NCBI GenBank assembly: GCA_022843785.1
Contig: JALHMZ010000020.1
Span: 1-47,445 of the forward strand
From: Nitrospira sp.
GTDB lineage: Bacteria; Nitrospirota; Nitrospiria; Nitrospirales; Nitrospiraceae
DNA: 47,445 bases
Direction: 5' to 3'
Part shown: piece by piece, positions 32,932 to 41,882 of the stretch
Layout: each line of letters opens with the position of its first letter
Numbering within the stretch: position 1 is the stretch's first letter
The notes under the pieces: generated by a model
What the model was told of the DNA's origin: nothing
The model's input: only the letters and a program-made list of their open reading frames with translations
The model's database searches: none
Translations under genes and position numbers: made by a program

Positions 32932-33585
32932 TTAGACCAGTCCCCGCTTCTGCAAGTAGTCCATGTCGATGATGGGAGAGGACTTTGGAAGTTGGCTACG
33001 CTCTTGGAGGAGGCGTTCGACATACTTGCCAATGAGGTCGGATTCAAGATTGACAGGATCGTTGACCTGTTTAAGGCCAAGGGTGGTCACTTTGGCCGTG
33101 TGCGGGATGATCGCAATGCTGAAGGAATGGTCTCCGACTTCATTGATTGTAAGACTGATGCCGTCGACCGTGATCGAACCTTTCCCCACACAGCAGCGCA
33201 GGATGGCGGGAGGCGCCTCGATCACGAAGATAATCATATTGCCTTCTTGACGCCGGTTGCGGATGACTCCGACCCCGTCGACATGACCTGCCACCAGATG
33301 CCCGCCGATACGCTCGTTCAACTTCATGGCCCGCTCGAGATTCACAGGCGTTCCCACAGCCATGCTGCCCAGTGTGGTCACTGAAAGCGTCTCCGGCGAC
33401 ATCTCCACAGAGAAATCACGCTCACTTCGTGACACCACTGTGAGACAGGTTCCGTTCACACTCACACTATCCCCGATCTTGAGGTCACCCATCACGGTCG
33501 AGGCCAGAATGGTCACTCTCGTCCCCGCCAGTGTCTTGTCCAGTGTGGTAATGGCTCCAATTTCTTCAACGATGCCGGTGAACAT
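32932..33585 (-). CDS. ribE: Riboflavin synthase, alpha chain
   Basis: This enzyme dismutes two 6,7-dimethyl-8-ribityllumazines to riboflavin and the pyrimidine precursor. The 217-residue protein starts with the diagnostic MFTGIVEEIG and has two lumazine-binding repeats: KIGDSVSVNGTCLTVV in the first and GKGSITVDGISLTINEV in the second. ATG 33585 is preferred over 33594 because GAAGGG lies nine bases upstream. It is the last gene of the long glyQ-ribE string. The lumazine synthase and GTP cyclohydrolase/DHBP synthase genes are not in this window. No FMN riboswitch is visible. Confidence 0.93.
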   Translation of the reverse strand: MFTGIVEEIGAITTLDKTLAGTRVTILASTVMGDLKIGDSVSVNGTCLTVVSRSERDFSVEMSPETLSVTTLGSMAVGTPVNLERAMKLNERIGGHLVAGHVDGVGVIRNRRQEGNMIIFVIEAPPAILRCCVGKGSITVDGISLTINEVGDHSFSIAIIPHTAKVTTLGLKQVNDPVNLESDLIGKYVERLLQERSQLPKSSPIIDMDYLQKRGLV

Positions 33586-33612
33586 GGATGACATCCCTTC
33601 GGTTAGCGGCCA

Positions 33613-34803
33613 TTATACCATCACGGGACCGGCCGATCGTCCTCTCATGACCAGCCAGAACACTCCGCCAGCCGCCAGCTGAATACCGGCGATAATGGCA
33701 AAGGCCTGTCCATAGCTCAACGTTGCGATCAGCAGCCCTGCGAGCAGCGGCCCGCTGGCGTGGCCGATATCCATGATCGTGCCCTGCATTCCCATGCCAG
33801 CCCCTAGCGTCTTAAACTCGGAGCTGTCTGCCACAAGGGCAGAGGAGGACGAGGAGACCACCGCTTCGCCGAAGCCGAATCCAGCTGACAACGCCAACAA
33901 TACACCAAACACCGATGACTGCGGGATACAGACAAACGTCCCGGCGCAGATCAACAGACCGATGAGAATCAACGGCTGCCGTCCTACCCGATCAGACACC
34001 CGGCCCATAATTGGTTTAGAAAAAAACGACGTGCAGGACTGGACGCTAAACAGCAGACCGACTTCGCCAGGGTTCAATCCAACGGAGATTCCGTACAGCG
34101 GTAAAAACGCCATCAAGGCGCCATTCGCGATCATCTTGGCGGCATCGGTCATGCTGGTGATCAGTACAACCTTATTTCTTGCAACGACAGTAAATCCCTT
34201 CCACATTTCAGAAAGCACGACCCTCAAGCCCTTCGCCTCCAATTGAGGTGTGGCAACGTCGAGATGAAGGCTATAGAACAACACCATTCCAACGCAGCCA
34301 AAGATGCCGGCCGTGACAAACGCCGTCTGAAATCCTGCCGCATAGACCAAATAGCCTCCGATGAATGGCCCCAAGAGCGCACCGGACTGAGTGCAGGCCG
34401 TATAGGTGCCGAGCGCCGCTCCACGCCGCTCCCGATAGAGTTCCGCCACAGTAGCCAGGGCGCTCGGCGCAAAGATCGCCGTCGCAAGCCCATGGGCAAA
34501 CCGCAGCGCGGTGAGGGCATCTAGGTCGGTAATGAATGGATAGAGAAACGGCGGCAGCCCGAACGCCACCACGCCGATCCGCAACAACAACCGTCTGCCA
34601 TAAATATCGGAGAGGGCCCCGGACGGCAGCTTGAGAAAGACTCCGGTCAATGTCGAGACCGACACGATCAGCCCAATCCGTTCCGGGCTTGCGCCGAGCG
34701 ACTCTGCAAAAAGCGAGAGTGCCGGCATCCGGACCATGTTGTAGCTGATGAAGCTGAAAATTCCGACTGCACAAATCAATAGAAAACTGCGCGATGTGGT
34801 CAT
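33613..34803 (-). CDS. Major facilitator superfamily transporter
   Basis: A 396-residue inner-membrane protein with twelve predicted helices and the MFS motif A between helices 2 and 3 (GALSDIYGRR), repeated in the second half as GRVSDRVGRQ. It looks like a drug/metabolite-proton antiporter. It starts at ATG 34803, overlapping the upstream stop as ATGA, and ends 27 bases before the riboflavin synthase start. Its place between ribD and ribE suggests a link with flavin or a precursor, but this is inference; no flavin-transport signature is known to me. Confidence 0.85.
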   Translation of the reverse strand: MTTSRSFLLICAVGIFSFISYNMVRMPALSLFAESLGASPERIGLIVSVSTLTGVFLKLPSGALSDIYGRRLLLRIGVVAFGLPPFLYPFITDLDALTALRFAHGLATAIFAPSALATVAELYRERRGAALGTYTACTQSGALLGPFIGGYLVYAAGFQTAFVTAGIFGCVGMVLFYSLHLDVATPQLEAKGLRVVLSEMWKGFTVVARNKVVLITSMTDAAKMIANGALMAFLPLYGISVGLNPGEVGLLFSVQSCTSFFSKPIMGRVSDRVGRQPLILIGLLICAGTFVCIPQSSVFGVLLALSAGFGFGEAVVSSSSSALVADSSEFKTLGAGMGMQGTIMDIGHASGPLLAGLLIATLSYGQAFAIIAGIQLAAGGVFWLVMRGRSAGPVMV

Positions 34804-35615
34804 GGGGTTGATCCGTTCAGGCGGCCTGTGCGACTGAAATCATCTGCTCCTCCAAGCGACTGCTTCAAGAACTCGACATCGCGATCAGAAAGAGCGGGCG
34901 GATCCATTACTTTAAACAAGATGCGCTCAGGATGCTGCCGCATCACCAGGCCTAACCGATTCACCGTTTCCGCCCCTTTCCGAAATTTTCCTGTCACCAC
35001 TCCGCCGATCAGCGGCCGCAGCAGCGACACCAACCCGGAGAGGACGCGATTGTCCAACTTAGTGTAGGAAACTACGGTGCTGTCCATCGCTTCAGCGCCG
35101 TTCGCCTCGTTTACCGGATTCATTCTGAGCAACACGACAGCCTTCCCGGTAACATCAGGAAGCAACCGGCTGTTGTGTGATCCTTCGAGATAATAAAGTC
35201 GAGATGTGCGGTCCCTATAGACGAGCTGTACGATCCCCTGCGTCCCTTCTCCATCACTCCCCCAGAATCGGTCAGGGCCCCGTTCTTCTGACTTGTACAA
35301 CCCAAGCTCAAGGCGATCGATCAAAAGAGTCGTGACCGGAGGATGATCCAATAAATAGTGATACATCGATTCGGACAAGGCTGCCCGGACAGGCCCTACC
35401 GTAGTGACTGTCGTATAATTGTCGATGATTGACTGCAACAGACAGACCCATTCGGGATCAACCCGTGCAACAGGAAATATCATGCCTGTATGGTGAGGGG
35501 GCAGAGTACAGGTTTCTGACCGCGCCGCCCTGCCCGGCAAGACGAGTTCGAGTCCGGTTGCAATCACCAGCACCCCAACCAGGATCTTCCACGGAAAGCG
35601 TGCTTCGGCGCGCAT
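34800..35615 (-). CDS. Exported protein of unknown function between ribD and the MFS gene
   Basis: A 271-residue protein with an N-terminal membrane segment or signal (WKILVGVLVIATGLELVL) ending near AARSETC. The mature part has a helical run ALSESMYHYLLDHPPVTTLL and a beta-rich middle (GIVQLVYRDRTSRLYYLEGS; GKAVVLLRMNPVNEANG), with a basic C-terminal half. ATG 35615 follows AAGG by a few bases. The frame is open to 35765, but that would overlap ribD and lacks a signal. It is coupled to the MFS gene by ATGA. No family recognised. The envelope location and coupling suggest it works with the transporter. Confidence 0.65.
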   Translation of the reverse strand: MRAEARFPWKILVGVLVIATGLELVLPGRAARSETCTLPPHHTGMIFPVARVDPEWVCLLQSIIDNYTTVTTVGPVRAALSESMYHYLLDHPPVTTLLIDRLELGLYKSEERGPDRFWGSDGEGTQGIVQLVYRDRTSRLYYLEGSHNSRLLPDVTGKAVVLLRMNPVNEANGAEAMDSTVVSYTKLDNRVLSGLVSLLRPLIGGVVTGKFRKGAETVNRLGLVMRQHPERILFKVMDPPALSDRDVEFLKQSLGGADDFSRTGRLNGSTP

Positions 35616-35664
35616 GAGCCTTAGTTCTGAACCACGATCATGATGGCACGAGCACCCCCCCTCT

Positions 35665-36783
35665 TCACAGATCACCTTCCACAAGGAGATCGCTCCCGAC
35701 GAAACGAGTGGTGACGTTGCGCAGCCTAAGTGCCGATGCGAGGCGCGCCGGACTCTTGCCTCCAATAAGACCTTTTGCGTCTACACCGCCGAGCAAGGCC
35801 GGCGCCATATATAAGCGCACATGTTGTACGAGCTTAGCCTTGAGCATGGCTGCATTGATTTCCCCGCCGCCCTCAACCAACAACGACATCACCCCCCGCC
35901 GGCCGAGCTCGCGCATCAACGCGGGCAGGGACACTTTCCCTCGCACAGCGGAAAACGTCAGCACCTCGATACCCCGTTTCACCAACGCCCGTCTCCTGGA
36001 TGCCGAAGCCCTATCGGTGGTCGCCACAAGGGTCCTGGCTCTCTCTTGTCCGGAAAGAATCTGCGCCTTCATCGGAATTCGCAAGGCACTATCGACCACG
36101 ATGCGAAGCGGTTGCTTCAATGCCAACTTGTTGAGGCGTGGACCGACCCGTGCTGTAAGAGCAGGATCGTCGGCCAGCACCGTTCCAATCCCAACCAAGA
36201 CGGCATCGACGCACGCACGAAGACCATGCACTTCCTGCCGGGATTGCTTGCCGGTAATCCACTTGGACTCACCGGAAGCCGCAGCAATTTTCCCGTCGAG
36301 CGTCATCCCCGCTTTGAGTATCACATAGGGGCGCTTCGTCTTCATCCAATATAAATAGGCTTTGTTCAATCCTTCAGCCTCACGGCGGGCCACGCCAACG
36401 GTGACCGAGAGTCCCGCCCGCCGGATGGCTGCAGCTCCCCTTCCCTTCACCAATGGATTAGGATCGTTCATCGCAATGACCACACGGCGAACACCGGAAC
36501 GAATAACGTCCGGCACGCATGGAGGAGTTCGTTTATTTCGATGGGAACAGGGCTCCAGAGTCACATAGAGTGTCGCGCCACGCGCGCGGCCGCCTGCCCG
36601 CTGGAGGGCGAGAATTTCCGCATGAGGAAGGCCTGGGCGAAAATGGAATCCTTGGCCGACAATACGGCCCTGGTTGACGACCACAGCGCCAACCATTGGA
36701 TTCGGACTGGTTGTCCTACGGCCCTTCGCCGCAAGGCGAAGGGCCAGGGTCATGTAGTGGAGATCTTGTGCGCGACCAATCAC
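35665..36783 (-). CDS. ribD: Bifunctional riboflavin deaminase/reductase
   Basis: The N-terminal deaminase and C-terminal reductase domains carry out the second and third steps after GTP cyclohydrolase II. The 372-residue protein shows the zinc site His54-x-Glu56 (PHAEI) with Cys79 and Cys89 (EPCSH...TPPC) and the substrate loop SPNPMVGAVVV. The reductase half has VILKAGMTLDGKIA, SKWITG and LLVEGGGEINAAML. It starts at GTG 36783, overlapping the ppdK stop as GTGA. A perfect 11-bp hairpin lies in the first codons (36720-36745). It ends 49 bases before the next gene. Confidence 0.93.
   Translation of the reverse strand: MIGRAQDLHYMTLALRLAAKGRRTTSPNPMVGAVVVNQGRIVGQGFHFRPGLPHAEILALQRAGGRARGATLYVTLEPCSHRNKRTPPCVPDVIRSGVRRVVIAMNDPNPLVKGRGAAAIRRAGLSVTVGVARREAEGLNKAYLYWMKTKRPYVILKAGMTLDGKIAAASGESKWITGKQSRQEVHGLRACVDAVLVGIGTVLADDPALTARVGPRLNKLALKQPLRIVVDSALRIPMKAQILSGQERARTLVATTDRASASRRRALVKRGIEVLTFSAVRGKVSLPALMRELGRRGVMSLLVEGGGEINAAMLKAKLVQHVRLYMAPALLGGVDAKGLIGGKSPARLASALRLRNVTTRFVGSDLLVEGDL
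36720..36745 (-). promoter_or_regulatory. Perfect hairpin in the 5' coding end of ribD
   Basis: An 11-bp perfect inverted repeat GGCCCTTCGCC/GGCGAAGGGCC with a 4-base loop (TTGC on the coding strand) lies 38-63 bases inside ribD. It may slow ribosomes or act as an RNA structure limiting ribD relative to ppdK, or be a coding coincidence in an Arg/Ala/Lys-rich stretch. It has no T-tract, so it is not a standard terminator. Confidence 0.4.
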
Positions 36784-39578
36784 CGCTTCGCGCGGCCAGC
36801 GGAAGATCGGCGGCCCGTGCGTGCCGGCTTCGCGGACTTTGCTCGCGATGCTGCCGCAGTCCCGGCGGCTTTCTTGGCATCAGCTTCAGCCAACGCGGCA
36901 TGCGCAGCGGCAAGCCGCGCGATCGCCACCCGATAGGGCGAGCAGCTGACATAATCCAATCCAAGCTGGTGGCAGAACTCCACCGAACTGGGATCGCCGC
37001 CATGTTCCCCGCAAATGCCAAGCTTGATGCCGGGCCTGGTCTTGCGGCCTCCGCTGATGGCCTGCTGCATCAACGTTCCGACACCTTCCCGGTCGAGAAC
37101 GGCAAAGGGATCATATTCCATGATGCCTACGGTCTTATAGTAGTCGATGAACTTTGCCGCATCGTCCCGGGAAAACCCGAACGTGGTTTGCGTCAGATCA
37201 TTCGTGCCAAACGAGAAAAACTCCGCCTCTTCCGCAATCCGATCGGCGGTCACCGCCGCGCGCGGCAACTCGATCATGGTCCCGATCAGATAGGAGAGCT
37301 TGACGTTATAGCGCTTCATCGTCTCCTGCGCGACTTCGCGGACCAAGTCCTTTTGCGACTTCATTTCCGAGACCATGCCGACCAAGGGAATCATGATCTC
37401 CGGCACGATCTTCTTGCCTTCCTTGGCCAATTCACAGGCCGCTTCCATGACCGCCCGCGCTTGCATGCGGGTGATCTCCGGCATCGTGATTCCAAGTCGG
37501 CATCCGCGCAGCCCCAGCATCGGGTTGAATTCATGCAGCTCTTCGACACGGACCAGCAGGCGCCGCTTTTCGTCGAGCGCCGCACCGTCTTTGCCCGTCA
37601 ATTCGAGCTGCGCAATCTCGACCATCAACTCTTCCCGCTTGGGAAGAAACTCGTGGAGCGGCGGGTCCAGCAGCCGAATCGTCACCGGATAGCCCTGCAT
37701 TTCACGGTAGAGTCCGATGAAATCTTGTTTTTGGAGCGGCAGCAGCTGATCAAGATACTTTTCCCGCTCTTCCTTCGTTCTGGCCAAAATCATCTTCTGC
37801 ATGACCGGTATGCGGTCTTCCGCAAAGAACATGTGCTCGGTGCGGCAAAGCCCGATGCCTTCCGCGCCGAACCCTCGGGCGATCTTCGCCTGCTCCGGCA
37901 CATCGGCATTGGCCCGCACCCTCAGTGTGCGCACATTGTCTGCCCACGAGAGAATCGTCGCGAACCGCTGGTATTTGTCCGACTTTTTGGCATCCAGCTT
38001 ACCTTGAATCACCTGAATGATTTCAGACTCGACGACCGGGATATCCCCCTCGTACACATTGCCGGTTGACCCATTGATCGAGAGATAGTCGCCCTCTTTG
38101 AACGTCTTGGCGCCGATCTTCACCCGTTGAGCATCGAGCACTTCCACCGCGTCGCACCCCGCCACACAGACCTTGCCCATCTGCCGCGCCACAACCGCCG
38201 CATGCGAGGTCATTCCTCCGCGAGCCGTCAAAAATCCTGCCGCCGCGTTCATGCCATGGATATCGTCCGGACTGGTCTCCTGCCGGACCAGTACGACGCG
38301 GGTGCCGGCAGCCTTCATCTCCACCGCGCGGTCTGGCGTCAGCGCGATTTTCCCCGCCGCCGCGCCGGGGCCGGCCGGCAAACCCTTGCCGAGTGGATTT
38401 GATTTTGACTCTTCGTTCGTATCGAAAATCGGATAGAGATACTGCGCGAGTTGATCCGGACCGATGCGCTGCACGGCTTCCTGTTTGGAGATCAGCCCTT
38501 CTCTCACCATATCGACGGCAATCTTGACCGCAGCGATTCCGGTGCGTTTTCCGACGCGGGTTTGCAGCATGTAGAGCTTGCCCTCCTGGATGGTGAACTC
38601 CAGGTCGAGCATGTCGCGATAGTGTTTTTCGAGTTTCTTATAGGTATGCGCCAGTTCCTTGTACGCCTCCGGCGCCTTCTTCGCGAGCTCGGTGACCGGC
38701 AGCGGGGTTCTGATGCCTGCGACCACGTCCTCACCCTGCGCATTCATCAAACATTCCCCGAAGAAGGTATGATCACCCGAACTGGGGCTGCGTGTGAAGG
38801 CCACACCCGTCCCGCTCGTCTCGCCCATATTGCCGAAGACCATGGCCACAACGTTGACGGCGGTCCCCCAGGAGTCCGGAATCCCGTAGAGCCGCCGATA
38901 CGTAATGGCTCGCGCGCCGAACCAGGAAGAAAAGACGGCGTTGATCGCCATGCGCAATTGTTCCTGCGGATCGTCGGGAAAATCCTTTTTCGTTTCTTCC
39001 TTGATCAGCGCCTTGAAACTCGCCACCAATTCACGAAGGTGCCGGGCATCGAGATGCGTCTCATGGGCCGCGCCGACTTCGGCTTTCTTGTGTTTGAGGA
39101 TAGCTTCAAAATGTTCGCGCTGGACACCCATAACGATGCTGCCGAACATGGAGACGAACCGCCGATAGCTGTCCTGCGCGAACCGGTCGTTGCGTGTTTT
39201 TTCCGCAAGTCCTTCTACCGTCTTGGTCGTAAGTCCGACATTCAGAACTGTGTCCATCATGCCCGGCATCGACGCGCGCGCGCCGGATCGCACGGATACG
39301 AGCAGCGGTTTTGCGGGATCGCCGAAACCCATGCCCATCGAACGTTCCACGCGCTTGAGTGCCTGCAACGCCGCTTCCCACATGCCCGGAGGATACTTCT
39401 TGCCGACCTTGTAATATTCGACGCACGCCTCGGTTGAAATCGTAAAGCCTGGAGGAACCGAGATGCCCAGATTGGTCATCTCCGCCAGTCCGGCACCCTT
39501 GCCTCCAAGCAGTTCCTTCATGTTGGAAGTGCCTTCGGCCTTCCCATCACCAAAGTAGTAGACGTATTTCTTGCCCAC
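36780..39578 (-). CDS. ppdK: Pyruvate, phosphate dikinase
   Basis: This enzyme interconverts pyruvate, ATP and phosphate with phosphoenolpyruvate, AMP and pyrophosphate, linking reductive carbon fixation to gluconeogenesis. The 932-residue protein opens with the dikinase ATP-grasp domain (KELLGGKGAGLAEMTNLGIS). The swivelling phospho-His domain carries GGMTSHAAVVARQMGK, and the PEP-binding barrel ends with GICGEHGGDPSSVEFCH. After LAAAHAALAEADAK comes a tail of about 30 residues rich in Lys/Arg/Ala/Ser, absent from usual ~880-residue relatives. The start GTG 39578 has AAAGGAG upstream. Third gene of the glyQ string. Confidence 0.94.
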   Translation of the reverse strand: MGKKYVYYFGDGKAEGTSNMKELLGGKGAGLAEMTNLGISVPPGFTISTEACVEYYKVGKKYPPGMWEAALQALKRVERSMGMGFGDPAKPLLVSVRSGARASMPGMMDTVLNVGLTTKTVEGLAEKTRNDRFAQDSYRRFVSMFGSIVMGVQREHFEAILKHKKAEVGAAHETHLDARHLRELVASFKALIKEETKKDFPDDPQEQLRMAINAVFSSWFGARAITYRRLYGIPDSWGTAVNVVAMVFGNMGETSGTGVAFTRSPSSGDHTFFGECLMNAQGEDVVAGIRTPLPVTELAKKAPEAYKELAHTYKKLEKHYRDMLDLEFTIQEGKLYMLQTRVGKRTGIAAVKIAVDMVREGLISKQEAVQRIGPDQLAQYLYPIFDTNEESKSNPLGKGLPAGPGAAAGKIALTPDRAVEMKAAGTRVVLVRQETSPDDIHGMNAAAGFLTARGGMTSHAAVVARQMGKVCVAGCDAVEVLDAQRVKIGAKTFKEGDYLSINGSTGNVYEGDIPVVESEIIQVIQGKLDAKKSDKYQRFATILSWADNVRTLRVRANADVPEQAKIARGFGAEGIGLCRTEHMFFAEDRIPVMQKMILARTKEEREKYLDQLLPLQKQDFIGLYREMQGYPVTIRLLDPPLHEFLPKREELMVEIAQLELTGKDGAALDEKRRLLVRVEELHEFNPMLGLRGCRLGITMPEITRMQARAVMEAACELAKEGKKIVPEIMIPLVGMVSEMKSQKDLVREVAQETMKRYNVKLSYLIGTMIELPRAAVTADRIAEEAEFFSFGTNDLTQTTFGFSRDDAAKFIDYYKTVGIMEYDPFAVLDREGVGTLMQQAISGGRKTRPGIKLGICGEHGGDPSSVEFCHQLGLDYVSCSPYRVAIARLAAAHAALAEADAKKAAGTAAASRAKSAKPARTGRRSSAGRAKR

Positions 39579-39686
39579 GTCTGTATCTCCTTTGCAATTC
39601 GTTCAGCGCATGACTGATGCGAGCTGCAGGCACCGCCTCATCTCGCCTTCCGGGAAGACAAACGGCGGCATCATGCTCCGTTCCGG

Positions 39687-41876
39687 CTAGCTCCCTTGTA
39701 CCACAATCTGTGAAAAGTCCGCGAATATCATGAACAAATCATCGACAGCCTTCAGCAAAGACAACCTGTTATTGCGGACAGCCTTGTCGTCGGCATTGAC
39801 CATCACCGCCGTAAAAAATGCATCGATCGCCGGCTTGAGCCGGACAAGCGCCTCCAGAGCCTGATGGTAATCACCCGCGCTCATGGCAGCTGCCATCCGG
39901 CCTCGTTCATCGGTGACGGCCTGCAGGAGAACGGACTCAACGGCATGCTGAAACTTCGCGGCATCCACCGGTTCCCGATTCCATTGCTCTTTCTCGACCA
40001 ACCGGTGCGCCCGTTTGAAGCCGACAATCAAGGGGTCGAACTCCGGCTTCCTCGTGACCGCTTCGAGTGCCTTCATTTTCTGCGCCAGATCGACGAGATC
40101 CAGCGGTTTGTCATACGCGGGCCTCAACACTGCTTCGATGACATCGTCCCGCAACAGATGCACGACCCTTCCGTAATGCCTGACCCGCTCGAAGAGAAAT
40201 TCCACGATTCGCCGCCGGCCTTGCTGTCCTGCGTCAGGTGTTCCCTTGAACCCATGATCTGACACGAGGGTTCTCGCGTGCTCGATCCATGGCCCCACAT
40301 CGGTTCGAAGATTGCCTTCAAGCATGATCCGAACAATCGCTGTCGCATGCCGCCGGAGCGCAAAAGGATCTTCCGATCCGGTCGGCACAATGCCGACATG
40401 GAAAAATGCGGCGATGGAATCCAGCCGATCGGCCAGGGACAGAATCTGTCCCTCGATCGTCTTGGGCAAGTCACCTTCAATCGCCTTGGGGAGATACTGC
40501 TCTCGAATGGCCCGGGCTACCGCAGCCGACTCTCCATCATGTAGGGCATACTCGCCCCCCATGATGCCCTGCAACTCAGGAAACTCTCCCACAATCCCGG
40601 TCAGAAGATCGGCCTTGGACAAGGAGGCGGCTCGATCGCACGCCTGCCGCAGTTCATCCTGCCCGGGATACAGATGCGCGGCAATGAAGCCGGCTAGTTT
40701 TCTTACCCGCTCCTGCTTCTGCTCCATGGTGCCGAGCTTCTGATGAAACGTCACACCAGCGAGCTTCTTGCCCCGATCTGCCAGTTTCACCTTCCGGTCT
40801 TCATCGAAAAAGAATTTCGCGTCAGCCAACCGTGCCGCCAGCACCCGCTCATTGCCTTCGCGAATGAGGGACATGTCCTTGACGCGGTTGTTGGCCACGG
40901 CGATGAAATGCGCGACCAGCTTGCCGGTCTGCTTGTGACGCAAGGAAAAGAAGCCCTGATGTTCCTTCATGGAGGTGATCAGAATTTCCTCCGGCACATC
41001 CAGATAGGCCTCCTTGAACGATCCAATGATGGACGAGGGAAATTCTGTCGTATACACGGCTTGGTCGAGCAAAGCCTGGTCTTCATTCAGACGAAATCCC
41101 GTCTTGCTGCAAACTGTGGCAATTTGCTCTTGAATCAATTGACGGCGCCGCTGCGGATCGACAATGACGCCCTGGCGTTCCAGGATTTTCACATAGGAAC
41201 GTGCATCCCGCACCGACAACCACTTCCCTCCGCCTACAACCCGGTGGCCCCTGGTTTGATCAGAGGCCTTGATCCCGGCCGCTTCAATTGGAAGCACTGC
41301 GCCTCCGTATAGCGCGAGCACCCATCGGACAGGACGGGCAAAGCGCACACCGGTCTCATTCCATTTCATCGCTTTAGGAAATGTCAGAGCCGACACCAGC
41401 CGCGGCAGCGCATCGGTCAGCACGGATGCGGCCGGCTGCCCTTTTTCATGTTTCACCGCGAAAAGGTACTCGCCCTTCGGCGTCTGTCGTACCTGTAGAT
41501 CCTGAACGGCAACACCCTGACCTGCGGCAAATCCCATTGCCGCTCTGGTCGGTAGGCCGGCCTGGTCGAATGCAACAGTCTTCGACGGTCCCATCGCTTC
41601 TTTGATGATGGAGGTTTGTCCGGTTGCCAGGCCATCGACCACCACTGTCAGCCGGCGCGGCGTGCCTAGCGTGCGAATAGATTGAAAGGCCAACCGTTGA
41701 TCTTGAAACAGCCGCTCGGCAGATTCCTTGAGCGATGCCAGCGCAGGAACGATAAAGTGATACGGCAGTTCTTCAACACCGATTTCGAGCAGCAGTTCTT
41801 CAACCGCCGGCGCAGAAGTACGGACTGTTTTTTTCAGCTTCACGCCTGGACGTCCTGCCTGCTTACGCATAGCCAT
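39687..41876 (-). CDS. glyS: Glycyl-tRNA synthetase, beta subunit
   Basis: This subunit of the bacterial alpha2beta2 glycyl-tRNA synthetase recognises tRNA-Gly. Of its 729 residues, about 25 form a basic N-terminal extension (MAMRKQAGRPGVKLKKTVRT) before the family start ELLLEIGVEELPY. The HD-like region, EFPELQGIMGGEYA and DRLDSIAAFFHVGIVPTGSED are typical, and the DALR anticodon-binding tail closes the protein. It starts six bases after glyQ with a weak site (GCAGG). A shorter start inside the extension is conceivable. It ends 108 bases before ppdK. Confidence 0.94.
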   Translation of the reverse strand: MAMRKQAGRPGVKLKKTVRTSAPAVEELLLEIGVEELPYHFIVPALASLKESAERLFQDQRLAFQSIRTLGTPRRLTVVVDGLATGQTSIIKEAMGPSKTVAFDQAGLPTRAAMGFAAGQGVAVQDLQVRQTPKGEYLFAVKHEKGQPAASVLTDALPRLVSALTFPKAMKWNETGVRFARPVRWVLALYGGAVLPIEAAGIKASDQTRGHRVVGGGKWLSVRDARSYVKILERQGVIVDPQRRRQLIQEQIATVCSKTGFRLNEDQALLDQAVYTTEFPSSIIGSFKEAYLDVPEEILITSMKEHQGFFSLRHKQTGKLVAHFIAVANNRVKDMSLIREGNERVLAARLADAKFFFDEDRKVKLADRGKKLAGVTFHQKLGTMEQKQERVRKLAGFIAAHLYPGQDELRQACDRAASLSKADLLTGIVGEFPELQGIMGGEYALHDGESAAVARAIREQYLPKAIEGDLPKTIEGQILSLADRLDSIAAFFHVGIVPTGSEDPFALRRHATAIVRIMLEGNLRTDVGPWIEHARTLVSDHGFKGTPDAGQQGRRRIVEFLFERVRHYGRVVHLLRDDVIEAVLRPAYDKPLDLVDLAQKMKALEAVTRKPEFDPLIVGFKRAHRLVEKEQWNREPVDAAKFQHAVESVLLQAVTDERGRMAAAMSAGDYHQALEALVRLKPAIDAFFTAVMVNADDKAVRNNRLSLLKAVDDLFMIFADFSQIVVQGS

Positions 41877-41882
41877 CGCCTG

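Noticed and set aside
35616..35664. FMN riboswitch before rib genes
   Set aside because: The gaps inside the rib region are too short and show none of the conserved RFN stems.
36696..38069. Long open frame on the plus strand opposite ppdK
   Set aside because: It mirrors the codon pattern of a well-supported GC-rich gene on the minus strand, has a low-complexity His/Arg/Gln-rich product and no family resemblance.
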